Made by a program: the position numbers and the translations under genes. A stretch of DNA of 64,000 nucleotides from Prorocentrum cordatum (lineage: Eukaryota; Sar; Dinophyceae; Prorocentrales; Prorocentraceae): NCBI GenBank assembly GCA_963575745.1, contig CAUYUJ010017883.1, forward strand, positions 89,278 through 153,277, read 5' to 3'. Positions 10,061 to 20,454 of this stretch are shown here, in pieces. Below the pieces are notes generated by a model. The model saw only the letters and a program-made list of their open reading frames with translations. It was not told the origin of the DNA and ran no database searches. Numbering within the stretch: position 1 is the first letter of the stretch; each line of letters begins with the position of its first letter.

Positions 10061-11483
10061 CACTCGGGCTTCAGACCCCCAGCGCTCCAAAGCATGCTGA
10101 AGGGAGTGCCCTCCAGGCACTGGGACAGAGGCAGCCTGCTTGAGCAGCTTAGTGAAGTGCTCGTTGATCTGCGCCTTGGTGGTGCGTAGGCGCTTGGCAG
10201 TGCGGTTCTTGGCGCGGGCCATGATGGGGATCTCCATGCGCTGCTGGTCCTCCATTGAGAGGATCTGCCCCCGCCCGCTTCCGAAGGGCGCACAGCTCAT
10301 CATCGCCAGCTCCTGCATCGCTGCCGCCTGCGTCACTGCCAGCATCGCTACCAGCATCATCTTCAGCACCCCGGATGGTGGCGCGCCTGGCCACGAACGC
10401 CCCCCCGCAGGCCTGCAGGCATGTGGTGCTCGCGCGCCCAGGCCGCGAGCTCGTCTGCCGACTTGGTGGCGAAGTCGGGCGGCTCTTCGACCACGTGCAC
10501 ATGATCAGCATCACCAGCAGCACGAGGAACTCTAGCGGGCTCGGCGGCCGCGCGCGCCGCGCCTGCAGCGGCGGGGGGCGCATCCCACTGCTGGCGCAGG
10601 CGCTCGGCCTCAGCCTCGCGCGCCTCCGCTGCCTTGGTCTCCTTCCTAGTCTGAGGGTCGAAGGACTGCGTGGCCAGGCCAGCGTCGCGCTGGGCCTGCT
10701 GGGCACCGCGCTGCGCCTCCTCGGCAGCTCGCACGGCCTCGCGAGCCTCCTCGAGCTGGTCACGGGTATTCTGGGTCATGGTGCGCTTTTGCTCCACCTC
10801 CAGGCACGCCAGCCGAACCTGTCGGGCCGCATCCTCTACCACCTTGGCCAGGCGGGTCCGCTCGATGTGCGCCGCAGCGTCGAGCTGCGAGTGGGTGAGG
10901 ACCACAGCAGTAGGCGCAGGCCGCACCAGGAGGTCGCCGATGGAACCTTGAAGATCAGGACGCGCCGCCAACAGAGTAGCCGCGGCGGCACTTAGTTGCT
11001 CAGCTTGAGGACCAGGCGCGGGTGCAGCAGGGCCGGCGGCAGGGGCGCCACGTCCACCTCCACCAGCAGCACCTCGATCGATGTAGGCTCCGCCGCATTC
11101 CGAGCACGAATCATTCCCACGATTGACGTGTTCCCAATGATTGCATGAGGCGCGCACGTAGTACTGCCCCTGCTTGCGCCTGCGATGGCGCCATCCACCA
11201 TGATCGTCCCGCTGCCGAACACGACGAGAACGATCACCTTCATGATCCCGTTCATGCTTGCGCCACGGAGGGGTCCTCGTCGCAGCGTCGCAGAAAACCA
11301 AGTCCAGGGCATCCGCCTTGGCGGACAATGGAACTGGACACTCCACAGTTTACCTTCGCCCGTCAAGGCGAGAGGAGAGTTGAGACACTCAGGTGCCTCA
11401 ATCCAGACCTGGGCGAACAGGCCGAAAAACGGAAGCAAACCGCGGACTAGCGGTATCCACGTGGGCCCCTGTGGATCGAACAT
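10061..11483 (-). pseudogene. Retroposed broken gene: Cys motif plus coiled coil
   Basis: Lies directly downstream, on the minus strand, of the spliced-leader relic at 11484-11503, so it is a reinserted mRNA. The main open segment is 10363-11346 (about 327 codons): a basic start, a Cys cluster CNHWEHVNRGNDSCSECG (C-x12-C-x2-C, a possible zinc site), a Gly/Ala/Pro linker, then a long charged helix rich in Glu, Arg and Ala (about residues 140-260) typical of a coiled coil. A stop lies just before this segment, and the coding sense continues in other frames past 10363 into 10061-10369 (KAQINEHFTKLLKQ). At least two frameshifts are therefore needed, so the copy is dead. The layout could fit the first ORF of a non-LTR retrotransposon, but no endonuclease or reverse transcriptase follows. 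Confidence 0.65.
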
Positions 11484-11503
11484 CTTGAGCCAAACGGCTA
11501 CGG
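11484..11503 (-). other. Second relict dinoflagellate spliced leader
   Basis: Read on the minus strand, 20 bases begin CCGTAGCC and end TTTGGCTCAAG. Compared with the 21-base leader there is one missing base and one substitution in the middle. It is followed at once by the broken coding region on the same strand, with an ATG directly after the relic. This independently supports both the dinoflagellate assignment and mRNA recycling. Confidence 0.9.
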
Positions 11504-11510
11504 GGAGTAG

Positions 11511-11918
11511 GGCTAGGAGGAGAAGGAGGGGAAGGTGGAGGAGGGGGAGGGGGAGGAGGAAATGGAGGAAGAGGAGGAGGAGGAAGAGGAGGAGGAGGAG
11601 GAGGAGAAGGAGGAAGGAGGGTGGAGGGTGGAGGAGGAGGAGGAAGAGGGGAGGAGGAGGAGGAGGAGAGGAGGAGGAGGAGGAGGAGGAGGAGGGAGGA
11701 GGAGGAGGAGGAGGAGGAGGAGGGGAGGGAGGAGGAGGAGGAAGTGGAGCAGGAGGAGGAAGAGGAGGAGGAGGAGGAGGAGGAGAAGGAGGAGGAGGAG
11801 GAGGAGGAGGAGGAGGAAGTGGAGAGGAGGAGGAAGGAGGAGAGGAGGAGGAGGAGGAGGAGGAGAAGGAGGAGGAGGAGGAGGAGGAGGAGGAGGAGGA
11901 GGAGGAGGAGGAGGAGGA
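11511..11918 (+). repeat. 0.41 kb GGA purine tract
   Basis: (GGA)n with AAG and GGG interruptions, starting within 10 bases of the spliced-leader relic. Long purine/pyrimidine strand bias of this kind can form triplex DNA. All its reading frames are repeat shadows. Confidence 0.95.
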
Positions 11919-12049
11919 GCTGAGGGTCCCTCTGCCCCTCCCCCGTCCTGCCGAGGACTCCCCAAGCGGGGCGTGCCCCCGCGGGAAGCTCTGCGCCTTC
12001 TGGCACAAGAGGCCTCCCCCCACGGGGCGGTGAGCGCCGGTAGCCTTAT

Positions 12050-12234
12050 GTCGGGCGTGTCCCCCTACAGGGGGATTTTCGTTGAAAACATGAAAAACCG
12101 TGAAAATACTCCAAAAAGACAAACAAATACTCAAAAAATAGTCCCCAGAGTATTTTTGGACTATTTTTGGATTTTTTTTGTTGGGTATTCTTTATTTTTC
12201 GTCGAAAGTTCCCCTGTGGGGGGACAGGCCCGAC
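12050..12234. mobile_element. Inverted-repeat element family A, copy 1 (185 bp)
   Basis: Ends are inverted repeats: GTCGGGCGTGTCCCCC at the left and the complement of GTCGGGCCTGTCCCCC at the right, pairing over about 25 bases with a few mismatches. The interior is AT-rich and carries AATAGTCCCC. There is no coding capacity. Three other copies are at 13779, 14247 and 35954. It resembles a non-autonomous DNA transposon (MITE); a target duplication could not be fixed. Confidence 0.7.
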
Positions 12235-12299
12235 TTCACGGTAGCCAGGGGTGCCCGTGCGGGCCCTTCCGGGAGCCTCTCGAGATGCGATTTTCGGAA

Positions 12300-12440
12300 G
12301 GGAAGGGGGGGGTTGTTGGGAAAGAGGGGGGGGGAGCGTTGGGGAAAGAGGGGGTTTGTTGGGAAAGAGGGGGTTTGTTGGGAAACAGGGGGGGGGAGGG
12401 GGTTTGTTGGGAAAGAGGGGGGGGGCAATTGCGGGGAGCG
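12300..12440 (+). repeat. G-rich tandem repeat (GGGGTTTGTTGGGAAAGAG)
   Basis: About 20-bp units of G runs separated by TTTGTT and AAAGA, repeated about six times with variable G-run length. Such sequence can form G-quadruplexes on the plus strand. Confidence 0.8.
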
Positions 12441-13305
12441 TTGGGGAAGGGGGCTTCGGAAGCTCTTGTGTCGCTGCTTGGCGGCTTCCCAACCGCAGGA
12501 TGCTTTCCTCTAGCAGGTGCAGCTCACCGGCAGCGTTCTAGGGGTGCCTAGATCGTCCAGATCGGCCGCCAGGGACCCGATGTGTGACCCGAAGACCAAC
12601 TTGCAATGGTCTTTCGTGTCGGACGGCCAGGGGGGGCGGGGTGTTCCGCGGGAGGATTGGTGCCGGCATCAAAGTTTAACTTATGGGACAAAGGGGGCTC
12701 GTTCCTTATTTCGAGTTCCGTAGGCCAACGCCCCGACGGTAGTTGGGGTCCTCCTAAAGGGGCTTGGCGTGTTGCGCGGCATCGCCGAGACATCGGCGAT
12801 GCGGCGCGGTCTGGAGGCCGATTCTCGTCATCCTGGCGTCGCGCCGATGTGTCGTCGAAGCGGCGCGATCCTCCGACCCTATCTACTCCGGCACCCTTTG
12901 GGCGACCTCCAGCTCGTTCGTTCGTTCGCAAGCCACGTCGCACGACACATCGTCTCAGCAGGGGAGCAGCGCTTGCCGCGCAGGAGGAGTGGCAATCAGA
13001 TATTACACCTGAGCATCTGTCGGGTCAATGGAAAGACGAGTCAATGGGGGGCCTCCAACTGCATAGGGTTTTGATCGGAAACGTCTGGCGGCATTGCGCC
13101 AGCTTGCGTGGAGCGGTAAGCCTTGAGAGCATCGCAGGCCCCCCGGGAGAACCGCAGGGCATCCGGCAGCCTCCGAGTCCGGGGCCTCCGTGGTGCCTCG
13201 TGTGGGCCTTGGGCCCCCCTGGGTGGTTCCAGGGGCCGCCTCCGGAAGCTCTCATGCGCCCCTCCTGGAGCGTCTGGGAGGCCTCCCCAAGGGCGGGTTC
13301 CCGCA
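12441..13305. other. Unassigned unique stretch
   Basis: Overlapping open frames on both strands (for example 12769-13074 on +) have ordinary amino-acid composition but no motif and no clear codon bias. A decayed retrocopy is possible; I do not call a gene. Confidence 0.3.
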
Positions 13306-13306
<1 letters not shown>

Positions 13307-13343
<37 letters not shown>

Positions 13344-13391
13344 CCCGTGTGTGTGTGTGTGTGTGCGTGTGTGTGTGTGTGTGTGTGTGCT

Positions 13392-13434
<43 letters not shown>

Positions 13435-13442
13435 TGTGTGCT

Positions 13443-13483
<41 letters not shown>

Positions 13484-13505
13484 TGCGTGTGTGTGTGTGT
13501 GTGCC

Positions 13506-13598
<93 letters not shown>
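13307..13598 (+). repeat. 0.29 kb (GT)n tract
   Basis: Nearly pure GT with TGCTACG and TGCGTG interruptions that recur, so parts of the tract were themselves duplicated. Confidence 0.95.
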
Positions 13599-13601
<3 letters not shown>

Positions 13602-13778
13602 TCGATGGGTTTTTGCACCGAACCGTCCAAAACAGATGCCCCCCAGCAGCCGGCAGCTCCCGACGGTTGCCGATAGGTGGGGCACGCGGGGGGCATCTGT
13701 TTGTGGCAGTTCCATGCACCAGCGGATCGAACTCGTGGCTCCCGCACACAGCTGGATTCAGAAAAATCTTAATGTTAA

Positions 13779-13929
13779 GTCGGGCGCGTCCCTTTACATG
13801 AGGAGTATTTCAGAAAGAATAAAAAAGAGTCTGGGGACGATTTTGCGACTAGTTTTGTCTATTTTCGAATATGTTTGGTCTATTTTTGAATTTTCCTTCA
13901 AAATCACCATGTAGGATGACATGCCCGAC
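13779..13929. mobile_element. Inverted-repeat element family A, copy 2 (151 bp)
   Basis: Left end GTCGGGCGCGTCCC, right end GACATGCCCGAC. The interior shares AGTCTGGGGACGATTT with copies 3 and 4. Flanks are TTAA on the left and CTAA on the right. Confidence 0.7.
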
Positions 13930-14246
13930 CTAATCTTGGTGCGGGGGCCATGCGCGGTTTCCGAACGGTGACAGCTGTGGACTGACGATGTGCCAGAGAG
14001 TATCGGGTTTGGTCAGGTAAAGGCGGAGCAGGTGCAGACGGGATCATGGCGCTATATGAGTTTTCGTGTAAAAGTTGTGGAGAATTCGTGCTATGAGTCA
14101 GGGTCTCCTGCTACGTCCCTGATTTCCTCCCAGAAGGGTCTCTGGTAGAGCTGTGTCTGTGAGCAGACGCAGTCTTCTTACTGCATTCCTGCATTCCCTC
14201 AACCCCTCATCCCCTCCATTGCTGACGCCTTGGCTTCCAGAGTCAA

Positions 14247-14388
14247 GTTGGGTACGTCCCTCTACAGGAGGAATACTCAAAGATAGTACAACAATAGTCT
14301 GGGGACGATTCCTCGATCAGTTTTTTGAGTACTTTTGCATTATATTTTTTGTTCCGTCCAAATCCGCCTGTAGGGGGACGTGCCCGAC
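14247..14388. mobile_element. Inverted-repeat element family A, copy 3 (142 bp)
   Basis: Left end GTTGGGTACGTCCCTCTACA, right end complementary to GTCGGGCACGTCCCCCTACA. It shares the AGTCTGGGGACGATT interior. Best-preserved terminal pairing of the four copies, about 24 of 27 bases. Confidence 0.75.
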
Positions 14389-14489
14389 CAAATTCCAGAG
14401 CCGTCTCAGCAGGGCCGCTTCCCGGCCCCCCCCCCTCCGGTCCGCTGCCCCCTGCCAAGGGGGAGGCCGCGCCCGAAGCTTAACGGGAG

Positions 14490-14550
14490 CATGCGGCAGG
14501 TTCGCGCCGCGCCGACGCGGCGGCGACCCCAGCGTTGGCGCTCAACGTTG
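14490..14550 (+). repeat. Left part of a duplicated segment (partner 27722-27775)
   Basis: GGTTCGCG followed by GACGCGGCG and CCCAGCG occur in the same order at both loci. The right part of the segment continues after the foldback element. Confidence 0.6.
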
Positions 14551-14554
14551 GAAG

Positions 14555-14756
14555 TAGGGGAACGAAGAATGACTTAATGAACACAGACACTCGAAGGTTC
14601 GCGCGGATTTCTCGGATCGGCGCTGGACCCCCCTGGCCGGGCCTCCGGCGCCGCCCCTGGCGCGCTCCGCGCGCCAGGGAGGGGGGTTCAGCGCCGATCC
14701 GAGAACTCCGCGCGGACCTCGGGGTTTCTCTGTTTCTGTCATGTCTCGTTCCCCTA
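14555..14756. mobile_element. Foldback element (about 200 bp) inside a duplicated sequence
   Basis: The ends pair (TAGGGGAACGA against TCGTTCCCCTA), and long inner arms pair too (about 14591-14635 with 14674-14720, including TCTCGGATCGGCGCTG). The tip carries a perfect 10-bp stem, CCTGGCGCGC at 14656-14665 and GCGCGCCAGG at 14669-14678, with a 3-base loop. Both ends are TA. The surrounding sequence is similar, in the same order, to 27720-27901, which lacks this block, so that locus looks like an empty site. Confidence 0.7.
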
Positions 14757-14786
14757 AGGACGCCGTCGACGGCCCTGGGCCGGTTA

Positions 14787-14878
14787 GCCTCGAATGATCT
14801 GCGCGATCGGAAGGCCGCCATCGCTCAAGGTTGAACGACCCACGCGGTGCCGGAGACCGACGCCGACGTGGTCGTGAG
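14787..14878 (+). repeat. Right part of the duplicated segment (partner 27807-27901)
   Basis: Both copies carry TCGAAnGATCTGCGC, ATCGGAA, GTTGAACGA and GCCGACGT in register, roughly 75 percent alike by eye. The 3' part overlaps the candidate exon that follows, so the duplicated unit may include a coding exon. Confidence 0.65.
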
Positions 14879-15006
14879 CACGAACCTGCCGCGCGCGGGC
14901 AGACCCCTCAGGTCGCAGCAGCGGGCGCGGCCGTCCACGAAGGGGCTCCAGGAGGAGTTCAACTACAAGCTGCCCATAGCCGAGCAGCGGATGCAGGAGC
15001 CCTGTG
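14834..15006 (+). CDS. Candidate exon 1 of an unknown gene
   Basis: From about 14847 the frame reads VPETDADVVVSTNLPR, then later KGLQEEFNYKLPIAEQRMQE. Of about 50 codons almost all end in G or C, and the composition is that of an ordinary soluble protein. The 5' edge is uncertain because of a stop at 14832. The 3' edge lies near 15000; GTGCTCGCC at 15005 is a possible GT donor. The same frame runs through the GCC/GTC repeat to the next island at 15237. Confidence 0.45.
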
Positions 15007-15113
15007 CTCGCCGTGGTTGTCGTCGCCGTCGCCGTTGCCGCCGCCGCCGCCGCTGCGGCGGCCGCCGCCGCCGCCGCCGCCGCCGCCGTCGTCGCCGCCG
15101 CCGTCGTCGTCGT

Positions 15114-15194
<81 letters not shown>

Positions 15195-15197
15195 TTC
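15003..15197 (+). repeat. GCC/GTC microsatellite between two coding islands
   Basis: Starts as GCC units and passes to GTC units. The length keeps the flanking islands in the same frame, so it could be a spliced intron or, less likely, an Arg-rich insertion. Confidence 0.9.
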
Positions 15198-15236
15198 GCG
15201 CGAGGCGCGCGCGCTGCTTCTCCTCCCGCTCGCGAG

Positions 15237-15292
15237 GAGTCCCTGCAGCCAGACTTCCTCACGCCGCCCTTCAAGCCTGCCCAGCCTGCGGG
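15237..15292 (+). CDS. Candidate exon 2 of the same unknown gene
   Basis: Follows a pyrimidine-rich stretch ending CTCGCGAG (AG at 15235-15236). Reads ESLQPDFLTPPFKPAQPAG with mostly G/C-ending codons, in the frame of the island at 14834-15006. The 3' boundary is not clear. Confidence 0.35.
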
Positions 15293-15305
15293 GAGGGATG
15301 GGGCG

Positions 15306-15735
15306 GGGCGGCGTGAGGGGGAGGGAGGGGGAAGGGGGAGGAGGGCGACGCGAGGGAGGAGGGAAAGGAGGAAGGGGAGGCGGAGGAGGAGGAGGAGGAG
15401 AAGGAGAAGGATGGTCCGCGTGAGGATGAGGATGGGCAGGAAGAGGAAAAACAAGTGAGCAGGGCAGGAGGAGGAGGAGGAGGAGGAGGAGGAGGAGGAG
15501 GAGGAGGCGGAGGGGGAGGAGAGGAGGAGGAGGGAGGAGGAGGAGGAGGAGGAGGAGGGGGAAGAGGAGGAGGAGGAGGAGGAGGAGGAGGGGGAGGGGG
15601 AGGGGAGGAGAGGAGGAGGGAGGAGGAGGAGGAGGAGGAGGAGGAGGAGGAGGAGGAGGAGGAGGAGGAGGAGGAGGAGGAGGAGGATGAGGAGGAGGAA
15701 GACGAGGAGGAAGAAGACGGGGAGGAGGAGGAGGA
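15306..15735 (+). repeat. 0.43 kb GGA purine tract
   Basis: (GGA)n with GGGGA interruptions, purest at 15620-15690. Confidence 0.95.
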
Positions 15736-16895
15736 GCCCCTTCCTCATCAGAGGGATGGGCCCCGAGCGATCTCACGCCTTCTCTGCGCGCGCGTGACTG
15801 GATGGCGGGGGCTCGGTCTCCGGGGGCATTTTTTTTGGGGGGGGGCGATACTTCTAGGCAACGGGCGATGCTTGGGGCTGGTTCACGGGGGGGAATACAG
15901 TCGAGCCGAGGTGTAAGATCGAGGTCGCCTCGGACGTCGCTGAAACTCTGCCGCTCCCTCCTCGGTGCATGTGGTGCCGGAGTTTGAGTTTTGCGGTTCG
16001 CTTCAGTTGACGTTCCAGCTTTCCTGGCGCAACGTCGTTCGGGAGCACTGCCTTTTGTGATTTGACGCAGGCTGGCCAGAGGATTCATCATCTGAGCGGG
16101 GCTTGCGTCGCGCTGGAGAAAAAAAAGGTGAAAGATCGAGATCGGTCCGGGGAGGGTGCCCTGATGGCCATCCTGTCTGTTGGCTGTTCTCGTGCACCCT
16201 CGGGAGAGTACCCTTGTATATTGTGCGCTCTGGTCGGCGGAGGGCCTCGTGTCCTTGAGGGATGGTCTTCTGGCTTAGGCCCGACTGCACGAAGGGGCAA
16301 TTGCACGGGGACAGATTTTGGGCGCAACTCACGGGGGCAGTACTTGGAGGCAGTGCATGGGGCAGCGCGCGGGTGCACGACATCACCGCCGCACCCTCGC
16401 TCTTGTCCGCAGGTGCTGGGTGCTACGTAGGTTCGTACGTGCACCGCTTTTCACTGCTCGCAGCACCCTTGAAAGACCGTGCCCCGCAGACCCGCGATTC
16501 AGGTAGGAGCTCCGTGCTCAGGAGCGAATGAATCCACGCTGGTTTCGGGAGTTCGCATTGCGCGAATGTTCGTATCGCGCGGCAGGTCTCGCGGGTCAAG
16601 GGGCCGTGTTCATGTACATAGCTAGGCGCGTACGTCCTTTGTGTGCTCCCTACGTGCTGCAGAGGATGTGCCATCCATCCTTCGAGCAAGAAGGAAAACG
16701 ACAAGGCCGGATCGCAAAGCTAAGGAAGTGTTCGGCGACGGCCCGGTGTTGCGAAGGGGCCGCCCCCCCGTCCGTGGAAGCAGCAAAAATTGCGCGAGGT
16801 TCGGGTTGTGGCTGTCGAGTTTTGGCCGACGCATAGAGCAGAGGCCTCCTGGGGTCTCGGCCTGTCAGGGTTTCTCGCAATCATGGGTCGAAATC

Positions 16896-16898
<3 letters not shown>
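15736..16898. other. Unassigned 1.2 kb stretch
   Basis: No microsatellite, no convincing open frame and no splice-flanked coding island. Contains a G run at 15837-15846. Confidence 0.4.
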
Positions 16899-16950
<52 letters not shown>

Positions 16951-16952
16951 GT
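16899..16952 (+). repeat. Short (GT)n tract
   Basis: About 26 GT units with one TTTG interruption. Confidence 0.95.
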
Positions 16953-17086
16953 AAATGTGTGTGGTGGAGGGGGGGAGGGCCAGGCGGCCGTCTCAAACCA
17001 CGCCTTGGCCCTTGGTGTGTTCCCCCCCCCGTCCTCCCCCTCCCCTCCTCCCCTCCTCTGCGCCGTCCCCCGCTTCTCCTCTCCTC

Positions 17087-17180
17087 TCTTCCCGGTGTTC
17101 GTGGGGTGCGTGGGCCAGGGGGTCGGTGTGGCGGGCGCGCTGCTGATCACCCGACGGCTGAGCGGCCGCGTCAGGGGCAA
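17087..17180 (+). CDS. Candidate exon with hydrophobic segment
   Basis: After a long pyrimidine stretch (about 17021-17094) the frame reads VFVGCVGQGVGVAGALLITR then a basic tail, with nearly all codons ending in G or C. It could be a membrane segment. No AG lies at the junction; the first is CCAG near 17116, so the true exon may start there. Confidence 0.25.
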
Positions 17181-17640
17181 CGTATCCTTTTGGGGGGTAA
17201 AGCTAACCCACACCCTCCCCAGGAGGGCACCCTCTCGTCGGTAGTGGTCGGGGGGGGGGAGGGGGACTTGTGCCGATTTGCTCGTGTGCTGGCGGATCGT
17301 GCAACATAGTGTTAGGTCCGTCTCATGGTCTTCGGGGACGATGTGGGGGCAAGGCTGCTCGATCCTCCCTGGTGCCATGCCCGAGAGGGCGGTTGGCAAG
17401 GCGCTGGCAGGCGCTTGTGCGCTTTTTCGATTATTCCGCGCGCCGATCCGAGAGTCTCGCGCGAGGCCTGCGCGACGCCCTGACGTCACGCGAAATCTGC
17501 GACCGCTGCGCAAAACCAGGGATAGTACCTATTGTCGCTCGGCAGGGGATGGAATACGAGGGATTAGCAGGAGCAGAGAGGGGAGGAGAGAATACGAGGA
17601 CGAGGAGGAGCAGGAGAAGCGAGGACTAGGAGCATGCATC
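17181..17640. other. Unassigned stretch
   Basis: No gene or repeat supported. Confidence 0.35.
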
Positions 17641-17975
17641 GCATCACCATGGAAATAAACGTTTATTGCATGGTGCGTGCGCGTCGACACCAAACGTGTA
17701 CGATTTACGAGACCAGTACAACATAGTCACCGTCATCTCGTATGTTCGCGTAGAGTGCACATTACTGGAAACATCCAAGCAACACGTGGTTTAACACAGT
17801 ATATCAATACTTGTGATACGTCAAATAACTAACCAACAAACCACCGACACATAACCAACACATCGTCAAACTAACCATGCTAAAATCAGCATGTGACCAA
17901 AACATAAACAACTCTACAATCAACCTATCACCAACGACGGCCGCGCAAAGATCGCCAGGCGCAGCCCAAAATTAT
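17641..17975. other. AT-rich block
   Basis: Composition changes sharply to A/T-rich (for example AAATAACTAACCAACAAAC), unlike the GC-rich surroundings. No gene recognised. Confidence 0.5.
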
Positions 17976-19550
17976 ATTCCTCGCGCGATTGCGCGACGTA
18001 TAAAGAGATCCCAAGCGAGCCAAAACGACGACGTCAGGGTCGCGCGAGATAATCAAACCGCCGCGCGAGATTCCACGCCGCACGAATGTTACTGCGAGTC
18101 TTTGCGACGCAGTCGTGCATTTCCCCTGGCAAGGTTATGTCAGCCGACGCATCAAATGTTCCAGGAAGGCGGATCGGTGATACCATTCGGATGCCGAGTG
18201 CACGATTCCGCGACGAGTTTCCAAGTGGAGCCAAGGCGTTGCGAGCGTCCAGACTCTTCCATGTCGCCCTTTTCGCGTAAGGACTACCAGGGTTGGCCAG
18301 TGTTCCGTCCCGTCGCCATTGCTGTTGAAGCCATACGCCATATCTTCTGCCGTTGCTGCTTCGGCTCGAGCCATCGGCCGCTGGGTGTTCTTGGGGCGCG
18401 CTTTGAGCCGCGTGGGGTGCCTCCAGAGTCGCGCGAGACGCGCGGGCGAGCCCTGTGCCTGGCGTCGCGCCCGCTGTAACATCAACGGCTGTGCGCGACG
18501 GGCGCTCTTTGGTGCCCTTGCTCCATGCGCGTTCGGCAATGTCGGCGCGATGGCGCCCTTGCGACCGGTGCTGCATTTTCGCGCAGCTCGAGGCGATTCC
18601 GCAAGGGCCTCAGGGATTCTGCGCCATGTGCGTTGGCCGCGCGAAATCTTGCAAAAGGTGCATCGGCGTCCCGGTTCTCTTCCTAGCGCCCAGATGCTGG
18701 GGCTCTAGATTTTCCCTGTGCTCCACCTGGGGGGCAGGCTGGGGCCGCCCCTGGTCCAGGTGAAGAGGCATTTGGTTTCACATGTTCTTCGGCTTTTCTG
18801 ATGTCGTGCCAGAGTTTCTGATAATGCGTTGAGATTGGGTTGGGGCACGACTGTGTCACGGCTTGTGTTCGTTTCCTGGCTCCCCCCCTCCCTGGTTCCA
18901 GCGCTGCGGACAGTCCTTGTCGGGCGTTCGTTTAGCTGCGCTTCCGGGCCGATGGCCCAAGGTGCGAATATGGCTTGTGCGAGGGACCATTGGGGGGTGG
19001 TGCGATTTCTTCGCGCCCAGCTCAGGTTCTCGCCGGCTGCGCGCCTCCCCCAGCCCCAGCGTGGCGGGGGATGTCCTTGGAGCGCAGACGGGATTGGGCG
19101 GCGGACTGGCGGAAGGGACGGGGCGGCGCGGGGGGTGGTCGAAACGGAGCAGTCGCCACCCACGACGCTGGCTGTTGGGCTGTGATTTTTGGGCTGGCGT
19201 CGGGTCTATGGCGCTGTCTGGTGTCTTGCTCGGGCCAGTGGCTCTCCACATCTTCCACTTCCCTGGGGGGCTCTCATTATCTGTTCCTCGTTCTGGGGTT
19301 CGGGGCGCCATCTCGGGAGTTTTTTTGTGTCCCTTTCGCGCTAGTTTCCAATCGAGTTCCTCTCCGTCGGCTTCCACTTTTGGCCCTGGGGCCGTTCGCG
19401 GCCGACAGCCCAGACGACGAGGACCAGGGCGATAGTCTGATGGTGAAAGATCAGGGCCCCAGCCCAGACAGACGACAAGGACCAGGGCGATGGTTTCAAA
19501 GAAGTATCCAGCGATAGTCTGATTTTGAAAGAGGAACCGCCTTCCGTTCG
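17976..19550. other. Unassigned stretch with a Cys-rich open frame
   Basis: The only notable frame is 18455-18763 (+), which includes RPCDRCC and FCAMCVGRAKSCKRC (C-x2-C-x6-C-x2-C), a pattern compatible with a small zinc ribbon. No other support. Near 19405-19500 there are two imperfect copies of GACGAnAAGGACCAGGGCGAT. Confidence 0.3.
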
Positions 19551-19552
19551 AA

Positions 19553-19734
19553 TACTCCAGATTTCGTAATAAAATGGAGGGGGTCACAACCCTCCCAGAC
19601 GAGAAGTTTTAGACCCCCCAGACTATCCATCAAAGGGGGGCCCTTTGCCCAGACCCCCCCGAACCCTCCAAGACAGCTCAAACTAGACCCCCCCCCGAAT
19701 GTGACCCCCCCACTTTGTTATGGAATCCGGGGTA
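19553..19734. mobile_element. Inverted-repeat element family B, copy 1 (182 bp)
   Basis: Ends TACTCCAGATTTCGTAATA and, at the right, the complement of TACCCCGGATTCCATAACA, pairing over about 35 bases into G-rich subterminal sequence. TA flanks both ends, as expected of Tc1/mariner-type (Stowaway-like) insertion. The interior is C-rich and non-coding. The second copy at 28943 has almost the same length. Confidence 0.7.
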
Positions 19735-19984
19735 GCTGTTGCATGATGTCATACTCTTATTGACATCCAACTGCCTGCGGCAACTCCTGCTGCCGTGCCA
19801 ACCCAGCGTTCTGGGTGGCGGCTGTTTGAGGGGTAAGTGGGGGCGTCGCGCGTCACACCTTATGCCCCCAGGCGCCACGAAACTTGAGGGAGCCGTGATG
19901 AGGATGATGGGGGAAATAAGGATGAGGCCGAGGAGGAGGAGGACGAGGAGGACAAGGAGGATGAGGAGGAGGAGGATGAACAAA
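19735..19984. other. Unassigned flank
   Basis: Short GGA/GGAC tract at about 19928-19978; nothing else recognised. Confidence 0.4.
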
Positions 19985-20454
19985 CAACAAAGCTCAATAC
20001 GCATACTAAGCAACTGATAGCAAGACGAACACAGTAATACGTATACTACGACGAACAAGAAAACGAGTATCAACATTAATAATGATAGTAAAGAGAAGCA
20101 TCACACTACGAACCAACACACCAATAATAATATGAAAAGATATAACCATATCATCAAGAGGAATGTGGCGAGGGTGAAACATACCATAAGCACACTTCCT
20201 GTACGAATATTCATTTTACCACCAGGAATCATCGCATAATACTACTAATATCCCCATTGCGATCAATATTCAGCATCGTATCAACACCAACATTAATGAT
20301 CCTACCCGTATTATGAATGAGGGGGATGTTAAGAAAACGAATGGTACCATGGTTACTGCTACTAATAATACGGGGGCGATTAATATGAACAAGATGAGTG
20401 ACAAGGCGAACACGTGATACTATTTCGAACAATGAGGTATATTAGCAACATTGC
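19985..20454. other. AT-rich block with weak AATACTAC-type repetition
   Basis: A/T-rich with scattered ATAATACTACTAAT-like words that grade into the pure ACT tract. Probably a decayed triplet repeat. Confidence 0.4.

Noticed and set aside
11535-12551. Glu/Arg/Gly-rich 338-codon frame (and similar ones at 34627-35976, 57759-59132, 60123-61639)
   Set aside because: Products of GGA tracts with random GC-rich flanks.
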